Shown one piece after another: positions 1-8,086 of a DNA stretch of 28,545 nucleotides. Origin of the DNA: JBGVSA01 sp047605765 (GTDB lineage: Bacteria; Pseudomonadota; Gammaproteobacteria; Burkholderiales; Rhodocyclaceae). Below the pieces are notes generated by a model. That model was not told the DNA's origin, did no database searches, and worked only from the letters and a program-made list of their open reading frames with translations. Made by a program: the position numbers and the translations under genes. The stretch spans positions 1 to 28,545 of the forward strand of contig JASGFB010000054.1 of assembly GCA_047605765.1 (NCBI GenBank), given 5' to 3'. Each line of letters starts with the position of its first letter. Within the stretch, counting starts at the first letter, position 1.

Positions 1-40
1 GGGGGTGGGGGGGCGGGGGCCCGCCCCGCCCACCGCACGC
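1..40. other. G-rich low-complexity stretch at window edge
   Basis: The first 25 bases hold three G-runs (5, 7 and 5 G) separated by single T and C bases. A C-rich complement follows that can fold back on them. This could form a G-quadruplex or a very GC-rich hairpin. It could equally be a contig-end assembly artefact. No gene is seen in bases 1-117. Confidence 0.4.
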
Positions 41-117
41 TAGCAAGACCAAAGCAGCCACGCTCAACCACGGTCCAGGCAGCACAGGTGCCAGGCGACC
101 AAGCCAAACCCCCCCCG

Positions 118-576
118 TTACTGCTCCCGCTTATGCGGCTTAAGCCGCACATACACCTGCTTCCGCACCCGCGCGACAACCTCCCCATCCGCCGTCACCA
201 CATCCACCTTGAACCACCGCAACACCTTGCCCCCCTCCCGCGCAGCCGCCCGGATATCGTTGACCACATCCTCCTCCAGCACGAAATGCGCGAACACATC
301 ATCGCGACTCGCCTTCACGAAATCGATCTCCCCCGTCTGATCCCACACGTAGTAATCCCCACCGAGCCGATGCATGAGCAACAGCATCCAGAACGGATCG
401 GTCATGGCAAACAGATTGCCGCCGAAATGCGTGCGTACGTAGTTACGGTTCCACGGGCGCAAACGCAGACGCACCGTCGCCGATTGCCAATGCGGGTCGA
501 GCGCGGTCACGCGAATGCTGTTGCACAGAAACGGCGGCCATAGATTGACCAGCCGGCGAAAGGTCTGAGGACGCAT
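118..576 (-). CDS. DUF4442 family hotdog-fold protein (PaaI/YiiD-like thioesterase superfamily)
   Basis: This is a 152-residue protein when started at the Met followed by RPQTF. The conserved core includes an N-R-N-Y-V-R-T-H-F-G-G-N-L segment followed by a helix (MTDPFWMLLLMHRLG). It also has YYVWDQ and a beta-rich C-terminal half (FKVDVVTADGEVVARVRKQVYVRLK). These are typical of the DUF4442 group of hotdog-fold proteins, which resemble acyl-CoA thioesterases. The substrate is unknown. An in-frame Met 11 codons upstream (609) and another at 678 would extend the protein. None of the three has a clear Shine-Dalgarno, so 576 is chosen because family similarity begins there. The gene stands alone and reads toward the window edge. 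A short palindrome lies upstream at 614-631. Confidence 0.75.
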   Translation of the reverse strand: MRPQTFRRLVNLWPPFLCNSIRVTALDPHWQSATVRLRLRPWNRNYVRTHFGGNLFAMTDPFWMLLLMHRLGGDYYVWDQTGEIDFVKASRDDVFAHFVLEEDVVNDIRAAAREGGKVLRWFKVDVVTADGEVVARVRKQVYVRLKPHKREQ

Positions 577-613
577 GGCGGGGGCCCGGGATGCGGTTGG
601 AGGCGTCATCAAA

Positions 614-631
614 CCATACGGATGCGTATGG
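614..631. promoter_or_regulatory. Perfect 7-4-7 inverted repeat upstream of the DUF4442 gene
   Basis: CCATACG - GATG - CGTATGG forms an exact dyad about 40 bp upstream of the chosen DUF4442 start. Part of it (GATG(C)) repeats just downstream. It is a plausible repressor operator. It would lie inside the coding region if the longest start (678) were used, and just outside it if 576 or 609 is right. Confidence 0.3.
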
Positions 632-796
632 ATGCAATCGGCGCATGCGAGTGGGGCGGCAGCGCCGAGCCGGTGCATGCGCCACGCAGGGGGCCACCAC
701 CACAGGGTGGCCCGCCACGCCGTGCGCCGTGCTGGCTAGGTGGTGTGCGCCATTGGCATAGCGTTTGCTCGAACGCCGGCAGAGTAGAAGCGGTTA

Positions 797-1462
797 GTGA
801 GCGCCCCCGTGGCGCATGCGCGGGACATTGCTCTGGAAGGCCGCCGCCCGATCGGCGCGTCTTTCGTCGTTTCCGACAGGCCCACGCGAGTGGGCGGGAG
901 CGTACGCATGGCCCACCGTCGCTTGTCCTTGCGCTTCGTGTGCTATCCCGCGCAGCGCGATGCGCCGGCGGCCGGGCAGATGCGCTATGGCGCCCACCAC
1001 GACTACGGCGGGCTGACGATCCTGCGCCAGGATGCGCCGCCGGGCGGCCTGCAGATCGCCGACCGCGACGGTTCCTGGCACGATGTGCCGCCGCAGCCGG
1101 ACAGCTTTGTCATCAACGTGGGCGATCTGATGTCGCGCTGGACCGGCGGGCGCTGGCGATCCACCTTGCACCGCGTGGTCAATCCGCCGGCGGCGCAGGC
1201 CGACCTGCGCCGCCTGTCGATGGTGGCCTTCACCGGCCCCAACGATGACGCGGTGGTAAGCTGCCTGCCCGGTTTCCGTCCGGTGGACGGGCAATTGCTG
1301 GCGCCGGTGGTGGCGGGGGATTACATCCTCGGCACGCTGGCTCTGCCTCGATGGACCTGGGGCGCGCCGCATGGATGGCTGATCGGGCGCCAGGGCGCTT
1401 GGCCTATACGCAAGGAGGTTTGGCATGAGCACGCGCGTCAGTCTGATCGGCGCTCCCAGTGA
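797..1462 (+). pseudogene. 5'-truncated 2-oxoglutarate/Fe(II) oxygenase (isopenicillin N synthase-like family)
   Basis: From about base 895 the frame reads as the C-terminal catalytic region of an IPNS-like 2OG-Fe(II) oxygenase. H67-x-D69 (GAHHDYGGLTIL) and H125 (STLHRVVNP) form the iron triad. R139-x-S141 (RRLS) fits the 2-oxoglutarate anchor. Motifs PGGLQ, FVINVGDLM and GDYILG are also typical. Family members are usually about 320-350 residues, with a DIOX_N domain covering the first 120-150. Nothing like that domain is visible in any frame upstream, and there is only about 190 bp to the DUF4442 gene. The frame opens with a weak GTG start. Its last roughly 40 residues (after ILGTLA) do not look like the family, and they overlap the arginase start by 38 bp. 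It is most likely a deletion remnant. A minimal working jelly-roll enzyme is less likely but not excluded. Confidence 0.6.
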
Positions 1463-2345
1463 CGTGGGGGCGGGGACTCGGGGTACCTCGATGGGGCCGG
1501 AGGCGCTGCGCGTGGCGGGGCTGGCCGAGGCGCTCATGACGCAGGGCGTGGACGTGCGCGATTGCGGCAATCTGTCTGGCCCGCAGAACCCCTGGCAGCC
1601 GGCGCTCGATGGCTACCGCCACCTGCAGGAAGTCATTGCCTGGAACCAGCTCATCCATGACGCCTGCGATGTCGCCTTCGTCGAGGGACGCACGCCGGTG
1701 CTGCTCGGTGGCGACCATTCACTGGTCATCGGTTCGATCAGCGCGGCAGCGCGCGAGTGCCGCCGCTCCGGCCGGCGTCTGGTGGTGCTATGGCTCGACG
1801 CCCACGCCGATTTCAATACCTCCAGCGTCACCCCCAGCGGCAATCTGCATGGCATGCCGCTGGCCTGTCTGTGCGGTGCGGGGCCGGATGCGCTGATCGA
1901 CATGTCCGGCACGGTGCCGGCGATGGCGCCGACGGCCATCCGCCAGATCGGGGTGCGCTCGGTGGACCCCGGTGAGCGGCATCTGGTGCAGGCAGCCCAA
2001 CTGGAAGTCTTCGACATGCGCACCATCGATGAGTACGGCATGCGTGCGGTGATGCAGCGGGCGCTCTACGACATCGATGAGGACACTCATCTGCACGTCA
2101 GTTTCGATGTCGATTTCCTCGATCCGGACATCGCTCCGGGCGGTGGCACAGTGGTGCCCGGCGGCCCCACCTATCGCGAGGCCCAGTTGTGCATGGAGAT
2201 GATCGCCGACACCGGGCGCCTGTGCTCGCTGGACGTGATGGAGCTGAACCCGGCGCTGGATGACCGCAATCGCACCGGCCGCCTGGCCGTGGATCTCATC
2301 GAGAGCCTGTTCGGAAAATCGACCCTGTTGCGCAGAACCATCTGA
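1425..2345 (+). CDS. rocF: Arginase (ureohydrolase family)
   Basis: Arginase hydrolyses L-arginine to ornithine and urea in the cytoplasm. The 306-residue length is normal for the family. The binuclear manganese ligand motifs are all present: GGDHS (95-99), DAHADF (125-130) and SFDVDFLDP (226-234). The segment NLHGMP (140-145) is the substrate-binding motif that separates arginases from agmatinases. MELNP (272-276) supplies the conserved late Glu. The start is fixed by an excellent AAGGAGG at 1412-1418, six bases before the ATG. The gene overlaps the end of the truncated oxygenase frame and ends before a strong terminator. No ornithine catabolic gene is adjacent, so it may serve nitrogen supply from arginine or putrescine/proline formation. 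Confidence 0.93.
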   Translation: MSTRVSLIGAPSDVGAGTRGTSMGPEALRVAGLAEALMTQGVDVRDCGNLSGPQNPWQPALDGYRHLQEVIAWNQLIHDACDVAFVEGRTPVLLGGDHSLVIGSISAAARECRRSGRRLVVLWLDAHADFNTSSVTPSGNLHGMPLACLCGAGPDALIDMSGTVPAMAPTAIRQIGVRSVDPGERHLVQAAQLEVFDMRTIDEYGMRAVMQRALYDIDEDTHLHVSFDVDFLDPDIAPGGGTVVPGGPTYREAQLCMEMIADTGRLCSLDVMELNPALDDRNRTGRLAVDLIESLFGKSTLLRRTI

Positions 2346-2396
2346 CGCCGCTGCGACGGTCTCGGACCGTTGGCAAGGGCGCGTCAGCGCCGGCAC

Positions 2397-2422
2397 AAGG
2401 CGGCCCACGGGCCGCCTTTTTT
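2397..2422 (+). terminator. Rho-independent terminator after arginase
   Basis: A 9-bp stem, AAGGCGGCC / GGCCGCCTT with loop CACG, is followed by a run of six T (2417-2422). Confidence 0.9.
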
Positions 2423-2463
2423 GTGCACTGCGCAAGCCCCGTCAAGACTTGTAAAGGCGGCCG

Positions 2464-2492
2464 ACAAATGTCGTATGCCATATGACATTTGT
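2464..2492. promoter_or_regulatory. 29-bp near-perfect palindrome (candidate operator) upstream of the pectinesterase
   Basis: Arms of 14 bp around a central C at 2478 read ACAAATGTCGTATG and CATATGACATTTGT. They pair at every position except G2473/T2483. The element is AT-rich in a GC-rich genome and sits about 33 bp upstream of a candidate -35 box, about 140 bp before the pectinesterase ATG. Such length and symmetry suit a dimeric GntR-, IclR- or LacI-type regulator. The regulator is not in this window and I do not assign it. Confidence 0.6.
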
Positions 2493-2524
2493 GCGAAAGC
2501 CGTCGAATTGCTGTGTCGATGCAC

Positions 2525-2553
2525 TTGGCAACCGGTAACGCGTGTCGCACAAT
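2525..2553 (+). promoter_or_regulatory. Candidate sigma-70 promoter for the pectinesterase
   Basis: TTGGCA (2525-2530) and CACAAT (2548-2553) are separated by 17 bp. They match consensus at 5 and 4 of 6 positions. The pair lies downstream of the palindrome and about 78 bp before the start codon. Confidence 0.4.
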
Positions 2554-2630
2554 GCGACCGGTCGCGTCACATGGTTTTACATTAGAAAAAGACGCGCGTC
2601 AGACAAGCAGTCATACAAAGGAGGAGATTC

Positions 2631-5174
2631 ATGAGACCCATCCGTCTCGCGCGCAGCGCCATGCTCGCCGCGATGGTCCTGCCGTTCCTGGCCGCCTGCG
2701 GCGGTGATGATGACAATGGCGGCGGCAGCACCTCGTCATCGTCGAGCAGTTCGGTATCCAGCAGCGTCAGCAGCTCGGCAAGTTCCAGCAGCAGTTCCAG
2801 TGCTTCCACCGTCTTCACCTGCACCAACGCCTATTGGTTCTGCGACGACTTCCAGTCCGGCGCGTCCGATAAGTGGGATCTGCTGACGGTGGCCGGCGCG
2901 GACGGCGCCTTTGCCGTCAACGCCGAAAGCGAAGGCAGCGCCAACCAGGTGCTGCAATACACGGCGGCGGCCAAGGGCGGCGTGCTGGCCCTGAGCAAGG
3001 CGGCCTCTCTGTCCGGTGTGAGCAGCGCCGACTACTACGTCGAAGCGCGCTTCAAGCCGCAGACCAATTCCACCACCAGCAACAAGCGCCTGGTCCTGAT
3101 GGGGCGCTACGTTGATGCCAGCAACTGGTACGGCGTGCTGCTGAACGTGCAGAACTCCACCGGTTCGACCCAGGTCGAGACGGTCAAGATGGTCGGCGGC
3201 ACGCTGACCCGCACGATCCAGGCCAAGCAGGCCATCTCGCAGGATTCCGAGTGGTACACCGTGCGCCTGGAAATGATCGGCACGGCGGTCAAGGCCTACT
3301 TCAACGGCGTGCCGGTGAGCAACGCCACCTATGCCGATGGCACGGTGGCGTATACCGAGTTCACCAACAAGGGCCTGATCGGTATCTATACCGACAACAA
3401 GTCGTTCCAGGTCGATGACGTCAAGATCGGCGATCCGAGCGTCAAGCCGGTGCAGCTGACGCTGGACGCGACCTCCACCTGGGCTGCCGAAGCCGGTGAC
3501 ACGGCCAAGGCGGTGAACGTCACGGCGGTCAAGTCGGACGGCAAGACGGCGGACACCTTCACGGTGGCTTCGTCCAACAACGCAGTGGTGTCGGCCACGG
3601 TCAACGGCAACGTCGTCACGCTGACGCCGCTGGCGGCCGGTACGGCGACGATCACCTTCACCAGTGGCTCGGACAGCAACGTGACGCGCACCGTCACCGC
3701 GACCATCACGCCGGCGTTCATCATGCCGACGGCCACCTACACGCTGACCGGCAAGACCATGCCGACGGCGGGTGACACGGCTGCTTACCCGGATACGCCG
3801 CTCAAGGTCACCTTCGACGCTGCGCCCACGCTGGGCACGACGGGTTCGGTGCGCATCTTCCGCAAGAGCGACGACAAGCTGATCGACACCATCAAGCTGT
3901 CCGGCGAGACCGATTCGATCGGCTACTCGGGCCAGACCAACGTGCGTACGGTGTACAACTCGCCGATCCGCATCAGCGGCAACACGGTGACGATCGACCC
4001 GCACGACAGCAAGCTCGAGTACAACACCGAGTACTACGTGGCCATCGCCGATGGCGCCATCACCGGCACGCTCGCAGGCACCAAGTTTGTCGGTATCGGC
4101 AAGACCGGCAACTGGGCGTTCAAGACCAAGGCTGCGGCCCCGACGGGTACCACGGTGACGGTCGACGACGACGGTGTGGCGGACTTCCGCACGGTGCAGG
4201 GCGCGCTGAACTACGCCATGCAGAACTACACGGGCGATACCGCCGTGACGGTCAACGTCAAGGACGGTACGTACGAAGAGCTGCTCTACCTGCGTGGCAA
4301 GAACAACCTCACCATCAAGGGTGAGAGCCGTGACGGCACGATCATCCAGTACAAGAACTACGAAGGTCTGAACAGCGGTTCCGGCGCCAGCCAGACCCCG
4401 GGTTCGGGCACGCCGGCCGGTGGCCGCGCGGTACTGCTGATCGAGCAATCCGACTTGCTCACGCTCGACACGCTGTCGATCAAGAACACCATGCTGCGTT
4501 CGACGACCGTGTCCAGCCAGGCTGAGACGCTGTACTTCAATGCTCGCGACACGGACCGCCTGATCGCCAAGAACGCTGCGTTCTACAGCGAACAGGACAC
4601 CATCCAGGTCAAGGGCTATGCGTGGTTCTACAACACCCTGATTGCCGGCAACGTCGACTTCATCTGGGGTGCCAACCGTGCGGCGCTGTTCGAGAACAGC
4701 GAAATCCGTTCGGTGGGCGACACCGCCAAGTCGACCTCGGGCAACTACGTGCTGCAGGCTCGCACGGTGGGCGCCAACGATCCGGGCTTTGTGTTCCTGA
4801 ACAGCAAGCTGACCAGCGGTGTCGGCCCCGGCGGCGAGCCGCTGACCGATGGCACGACCTATCTGGCGCGTGCTGCTGCGGGCACCTGGTTCGACAACAT
4901 CGTGTTCGTCAACTGCGCGATGGGCACCCATGTGGCGCCCGTCGGCTGGGCTGCCGGCCTGTTCAGCAACCCGAACCCGAACCCGGCAACGGCGACGGCC
5001 ACCTCGGGCTGGCGTGAATACGGCAGCACCGACCTGAGCGGTTTGGCGCTCAGCCTGTCGGGCCGCAGCACCACGGCTCGTGTGCTGACGGCATCGGAAG
5101 CGCTGCCGTACTCGACGCGTGCCAGCGTGTTCGCCGGCTACAACTCCAACGCAGGTTGGACGCCGCAGCCGTAA
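2631..5174 (+). CDS. Secreted multidomain lipoprotein pectinesterase (carbohydrate esterase family 8)
   Basis: Pectinesterase removes methyl esters from homogalacturonan, releasing methanol and exposing polygalacturonate to lyases and hydrolases. The 847-residue protein has a lipoprotein signal ending in LAAC (Cys23), followed by GGDDDN and a serine-rich linker (33-59). A LamG-like beta-sandwich follows (about 62-268), then a Big-type Ig-like module (about 272-360) and a second Ig-like module (about 365-500). The catalytic beta-helix is at about 508-847. Catalytic markers are Q630 (QAETLY), D656 (EQDTI), D676 (GNVDFIWG) and probably R747 (YLAR, where many relatives have LGRPW). The start is set by AAAGGAGGAG seven bases upstream. 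Acidic residues right after Cys23 are unlike the Lol-avoidance Asp+2 rule (here Gly at +2), so outer-membrane placement is expected. It is flanked by a palindrome upstream and a terminator downstream, so it is monocistronic. No other pectinase is adjacent. Confidence 0.9.
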   Translation: MRPIRLARSAMLAAMVLPFLAACGGDDDNGGGSTSSSSSSSVSSSVSSSASSSSSSSASTVFTCTNAYWFCDDFQSGASDKWDLLTVAGADGAFAVNAESEGSANQVLQYTAAAKGGVLALSKAASLSGVSSADYYVEARFKPQTNSTTSNKRLVLMGRYVDASNWYGVLLNVQNSTGSTQVETVKMVGGTLTRTIQAKQAISQDSEWYTVRLEMIGTAVKAYFNGVPVSNATYADGTVAYTEFTNKGLIGIYTDNKSFQVDDVKIGDPSVKPVQLTLDATSTWAAEAGDTAKAVNVTAVKSDGKTADTFTVASSNNAVVSATVNGNVVTLTPLAAGTATITFTSGSDSNVTRTVTATITPAFIMPTATYTLTGKTMPTAGDTAAYPDTPLKVTFDAAPTLGTTGSVRIFRKSDDKLIDTIKLSGETDSIGYSGQTNVRTVYNSPIRISGNTVTIDPHDSKLEYNTEYYVAIADGAITGTLAGTKFVGIGKTGNWAFKTKAAAPTGTTVTVDDDGVADFRTVQGALNYAMQNYTGDTAVTVNVKDGTYEELLYLRGKNNLTIKGESRDGTIIQYKNYEGLNSGSGASQTPGSGTPAGGRAVLLIEQSDLLTLDTLSIKNTMLRSTTVSSQAETLYFNARDTDRLIAKNAAFYSEQDTIQVKGYAWFYNTLIAGNVDFIWGANRAALFENSEIRSVGDTAKSTSGNYVLQARTVGANDPGFVFLNSKLTSGVGPGGEPLTDGTTYLARAAAGTWFDNIVFVNCAMGTHVAPVGWAAGLFSNPNPNPATATATSGWREYGSTDLSGLALSLSGRSTTARVLTASEALPYSTRASVFAGYNSNAGWTPQP
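2727..2807 (+). repeat. Serine-codon repeat tract encoding the lipoprotein linker
   Basis: Residues 33-59 of the pectinesterase are almost all Ser, with a few Val and Ala, encoded by mixed AGC/TCG/TCC/AGT codons. Mixed codons argue that the linker is selected at protein level rather than being a simple slipped DNA repeat. It tethers the catalytic part away from the membrane. Confidence 0.7.
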
Positions 5175-5217
5175 GGCGGGCGGCAACCGGGTGGCCACGC
5201 CACCGGGTGGAATCGAC

Positions 5218-5246
5218 AAGGGGCAGCTTCGGCTGCCCCTTTTTTT
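5218..5246 (+). terminator. Rho-independent terminator after pectinesterase
   Basis: A 10-bp stem, AAGGGGCAGC / GCTGCCCCTT with a stable TTCG tetraloop, is followed by seven T. The flanking CGACA/TGTCG can extend the stem. Confidence 0.93.
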
Positions 5247-5314
5247 GTCGACACGATGCGCGGTCGGCGCCGACCCGGCTGCCGTTGGCCGACAAATTCG
5301 GTTAGCGTGGGCGC

Positions 5315-6223
5315 ATGACGATTCTGATCGGTTCGGCCTCGTGGGCCGACAAAAGCCTGATCGCCTGCGGACGCTTCTATCCGCCCGGCACGCGCACAGC
5401 GGAGGCGCGCCTGCGCTACTACGCGCGCCAGTTTCCGCTCGTCGAGGCCGATTCCACCTACTACGCCATGCCCACGGCAGTGACTGCCGGGCTCTGGGCC
5501 GAACGCACACCACCGGGCTTCGTCATGAACGTGAAGGCCTTTCGCCTGCTGACCGGACACCCGACCGCGCCGCAGGCCTTGCCGACCGACCTCGTCAGCG
5601 GCCTGCGGCTACCCGCTGGCCGGGCGGTGTATTACCGTCAGTTGCCGGGCGCGGCGCGCGACGAGATGTGGCGTCGCTTCAATGAAGGGGTGGCGCCGCT
5701 GGCCGGCGAGGGGCGTCTTGGCGTGGTGCTGTTCCAGTTTCCGCCGTGGCTGGTGAACGATCGCGCCGGGCGCGCGCATGTGGCCGATTGCGTGGCGCGT
5801 ACGGCGCCCTGGCGCGCGGCGGTGGAGTTCCGCCACCAGAGTTGGTTCGCCGGCCCGGCGCGCAGCGCCACCGTCGATTTCCTGCGCAGCCTGGCCGCCG
5901 TGCATGTGGTGGCCGACGAGCCGCAGGGTTTCGAGAACAGTGTGCCGGCGGTGTGGGAAGCCAGCGACGATGCGCTGGCCATGGTGCGCCTGCATGGACG
6001 CAATGCCCTCAGTTGGCAGGCGGCTGGCATCGGTCGTTCGGGCGGACGTTTCAACTACGAATACCCGGCGCACGAATTGACCGGACTGGCCGTGGACATT
6101 CGCCGTCTGGCCGAGCGGGTGGCGGACGTCCACGTTGTGCTCAACACCAACAACGAAGACCAGGGCCAGCGCAACGCGCGCAAGCTCATGCGCATCATGG
6201 GCCTGGCCGCGCCCGGACCGTGA
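5315..6223 (+). CDS. DUF72 (YecE-like) family protein
   Basis: The 302-residue protein follows the DUF72 pattern. It opens with ILIGSASWAD and continues with FYPPG, a YYARQF..VEADSTYYAMP block and PPGFVMNVKAF. Later come VLFQFPPW, AVEFRHQSWF and VHVVADEP, and it ends with VHVVLNTNNEDQGQRNA. DUF72 proteins adopt a TIM-barrel-like fold, and their biochemical role is not established. The start at 5315 matches the family N-terminus, although its ribosome site is weak. It lies between the pectinesterase terminator and a convergent ABC transporter gene, so it appears to be a stand-alone gene. Confidence 0.85.
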   Translation: MTILIGSASWADKSLIACGRFYPPGTRTAEARLRYYARQFPLVEADSTYYAMPTAVTAGLWAERTPPGFVMNVKAFRLLTGHPTAPQALPTDLVSGLRLPAGRAVYYRQLPGAARDEMWRRFNEGVAPLAGEGRLGVVLFQFPPWLVNDRAGRAHVADCVARTAPWRAAVEFRHQSWFAGPARSATVDFLRSLAAVHVVADEPQGFENSVPAVWEASDDALAMVRLHGRNALSWQAAGIGRSGGRFNYEYPAHELTGLAVDIRRLAERVADVHVVLNTNNEDQGQRNARKLMRIMGLAAPGP

Positions 6224-6264
6224 TGGTACTCAAGGCTGCGCGGCGTGAAGAGGGCGGCCAAGGC

Positions 6265-8043
6265 TCACCCCCTTTCGAACTGCCAGCGGCCTTCGCCGAG
6301 CAGGGTCAGCGCGTGGTTGTGGAAGGCGCCCAGTGAGCTGCGGTGGCCGACGCTCACCAGCACGGCGTCGGGCAGGGCGGTGCGCAGCAGCGTGTACAGC
6401 GTATGTTCGAGCCCTTCGTCGAGTGCCGAGCTGGCTTCGTCGAGGAACACGATGGCCGGGCGCGCCAGCAGCGCTCGCCCGACGGCCAGGCGTTGCTGCT
6501 CACCGAGCGACAGCACCCGGCCCCAGTCGGCTTCTTCGTCGAGCCGCGCGGCCAGGTGGCCGAGCTGGCATTGGCGCAGCACGTTGGCCGCCGCCTCGGG
6601 CGCGGCAGGCATGGCCGCCGGGTACGACAGCGCGGCGCGCAGCGTCCCCAGCGGCAGGTAGGGCTTTTGCGGCAGAAAGAGTGCGTCGCGCAGCGGCCGC
6701 GTGACAGCGCCGTCTACGTACGGCCACAGACCGGCCAGCGCGCGCAGCAGGGTGGTCTTGCCGATGCCGGAACGCCCCCGGATGAGCAGCGCGTCGCCCG
6801 GTGCCAGTTGCAGGGCCAGGGTGTCGACCAGCGTGATGCCATCCGGCGTGCGCACACTGACGTCGCGCAAGGCCAGGGCGCTGCCCTCGGCCAGATCGGC
6901 GGCGGGCAGCGCATCGGCCAGTTCGATGGTGGTGGCGAAGCCGGACAGACGATCGATGACGGCGCGCAGGCTGGCGAATTCATCGTAGGACATGCGCAGG
7001 AACGACAGCGCGTCCTGCACCTGGCCGAAGGCCTGCGAGGTCTGCATGACGTCGCCCAGGGTGATCTGTTTGCTGAGCAGGCGCGGCGCCTGAATCAGGA
7101 ACGGGAACACCACCCCGATCTGGTTGATGCCCAGATTGAAGCCCTGGAATTTGAGCGAGCGGAAGATGATCGCCCACATGTTCGACAGCACGTCCCCGAA
7201 GCGCGTGTGCAGCACCTGCCGTTCGGCCGCCTCGCCACGGAAGAAAGCGATGCTCTCGCCGTATTCGCGCAGGCGCACCAGGGCATAGCGGAAGGTGGCG
7301 TTGAAGCGTTCCGACAGGAAGTTCAGGCGCACCAGCGGGCGGCCGATCCACATGGCGATGACGGTGGCGGCGATCACGTACAGGTACACCACGAAGACCA
7401 TGGCACGCGGGATCTCGGTGCCGGCGATGTTCAGCGGGCCGGACAGGTGCCACAGGATCTGCGTGAAGGCGGTCAGCGACACCACCGCCGCCAGCAGGCC
7501 CATCGACAGGCTGAGTGTGCTGGTGACGAAGCTCTGCACGTCTTCCTGGATGCGCTGGTCGGGGTTGTCGATGGCGTCCGACACGAAATGGCTGCGGTAG
7601 TAGGCCTGATGGGCCAGCCAGCGATCGATCAATACCTGCGTGAGGTGGCCGCGCCAGCGTACCAGCAGCGATTGGCGGATATAGAAATCGGTCAGCGCGC
7701 GCAGCACGTGGACCGTCGCCAGCACGCAGAACACCCCCAGCATGTACCAGAAAGCCTTGGCGTCAAGCGCCTGCATGGCGCTGTAGAAGCCGTTGTACCA
7801 GTACGAAAACAGCACATCCATGCGCACCGAGAACAGCGCCAGGAAGATGATCAACGCCAGCGTCAGCAGCGGGCGCAGGCTGCGGCGCGGTGAGAAGTAC
7901 GGCCATGCCAGGCGGGCCACCTGGCGCCCCCAGCGCGTGGTGCGCGCCAGCAGCAGCGCGACGGCCGCCGTGGCGACGAGGCTGATCAGGTAGGTGCGAA
8001 GCAGCCACCACAGGCTGTCGGAAAGCTCGTGCGTCCAATCCAT
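6265..8043 (-). CDS. YddA/SbmA-type ABC transporter, fused permease and ATPase
   Basis: The 592-residue half-transporter carries an N-terminal ABC_membrane_2 region with about six membrane segments (roughly 10-320). It includes the family-typical RWRGHLT, W..H.AYY and NPDQRIQEDV segments. The nucleotide-binding domain is C-terminal. Walker A GRSGIGKTT is near residue 421, signature LSLGEQQR near 508, and Walker B IVFLDEASSALDE near 530. The start at 8043 (MDWTHEL) is chosen over a longer frame because GAGG lies seven bases upstream and the added residues are Pro-rich and unlike the family. Relatives (YddA, Rv1819c, mammalian ABCD-like) move peptides, cobalamin or acyl-CoAs. The substrate here is unknown. 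A 67-residue gene lies 43 bp upstream in the same direction. Confidence 0.9.
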   Translation of the reverse strand: MDWTHELSDSLWWLLRTYLISLVATAAVALLLARTTRWGRQVARLAWPYFSPRRSLRPLLTLALIIFLALFSVRMDVLFSYWYNGFYSAMQALDAKAFWYMLGVFCVLATVHVLRALTDFYIRQSLLVRWRGHLTQVLIDRWLAHQAYYRSHFVSDAIDNPDQRIQEDVQSFVTSTLSLSMGLLAAVVSLTAFTQILWHLSGPLNIAGTEIPRAMVFVVYLYVIAATVIAMWIGRPLVRLNFLSERFNATFRYALVRLREYGESIAFFRGEAAERQVLHTRFGDVLSNMWAIIFRSLKFQGFNLGINQIGVVFPFLIQAPRLLSKQITLGDVMQTSQAFGQVQDALSFLRMSYDEFASLRAVIDRLSGFATTIELADALPAADLAEGSALALRDVSVRTPDGITLVDTLALQLAPGDALLIRGRSGIGKTTLLRALAGLWPYVDGAVTRPLRDALFLPQKPYLPLGTLRAALSYPAAMPAAPEAAANVLRQCQLGHLAARLDEEADWGRVLSLGEQQRLAVGRALLARPAIVFLDEASSALDEGLEHTLYTLLRTALPDAVLVSVGHRSSLGAFHNHALTLLGEGRWQFERG

Positions 8044-8086
8044 GGCGAACCTCGCGTGCGGGGGTGGCGGTGGGATGCGGTTGGGA

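Noticed and set aside
622..1248. Frame-shifted pieces upstream that might hold the missing oxygenase N-terminus
   Set aside because: I read all three plus frames from 620 to 900 and saw no DIOX_N-like segment, so a simple frameshift does not restore the gene.
2736..5513. Very long minus-strand open frame (about 925 codons) opposite the pectinesterase
   Set aside because: It mirrors the high-GC codon pattern of the real gene, is Arg/His/Val-rich with no family motifs, and crosses the terminator at 5218-5246.
6343..7893. Plus-strand open frame (about 516 codons) opposite the ABC transporter
   Set aside because: The product is Gln/His/Arg-rich, characteristic of antisense reading of a GC-rich gene; Walker and signature motifs are on the minus strand.
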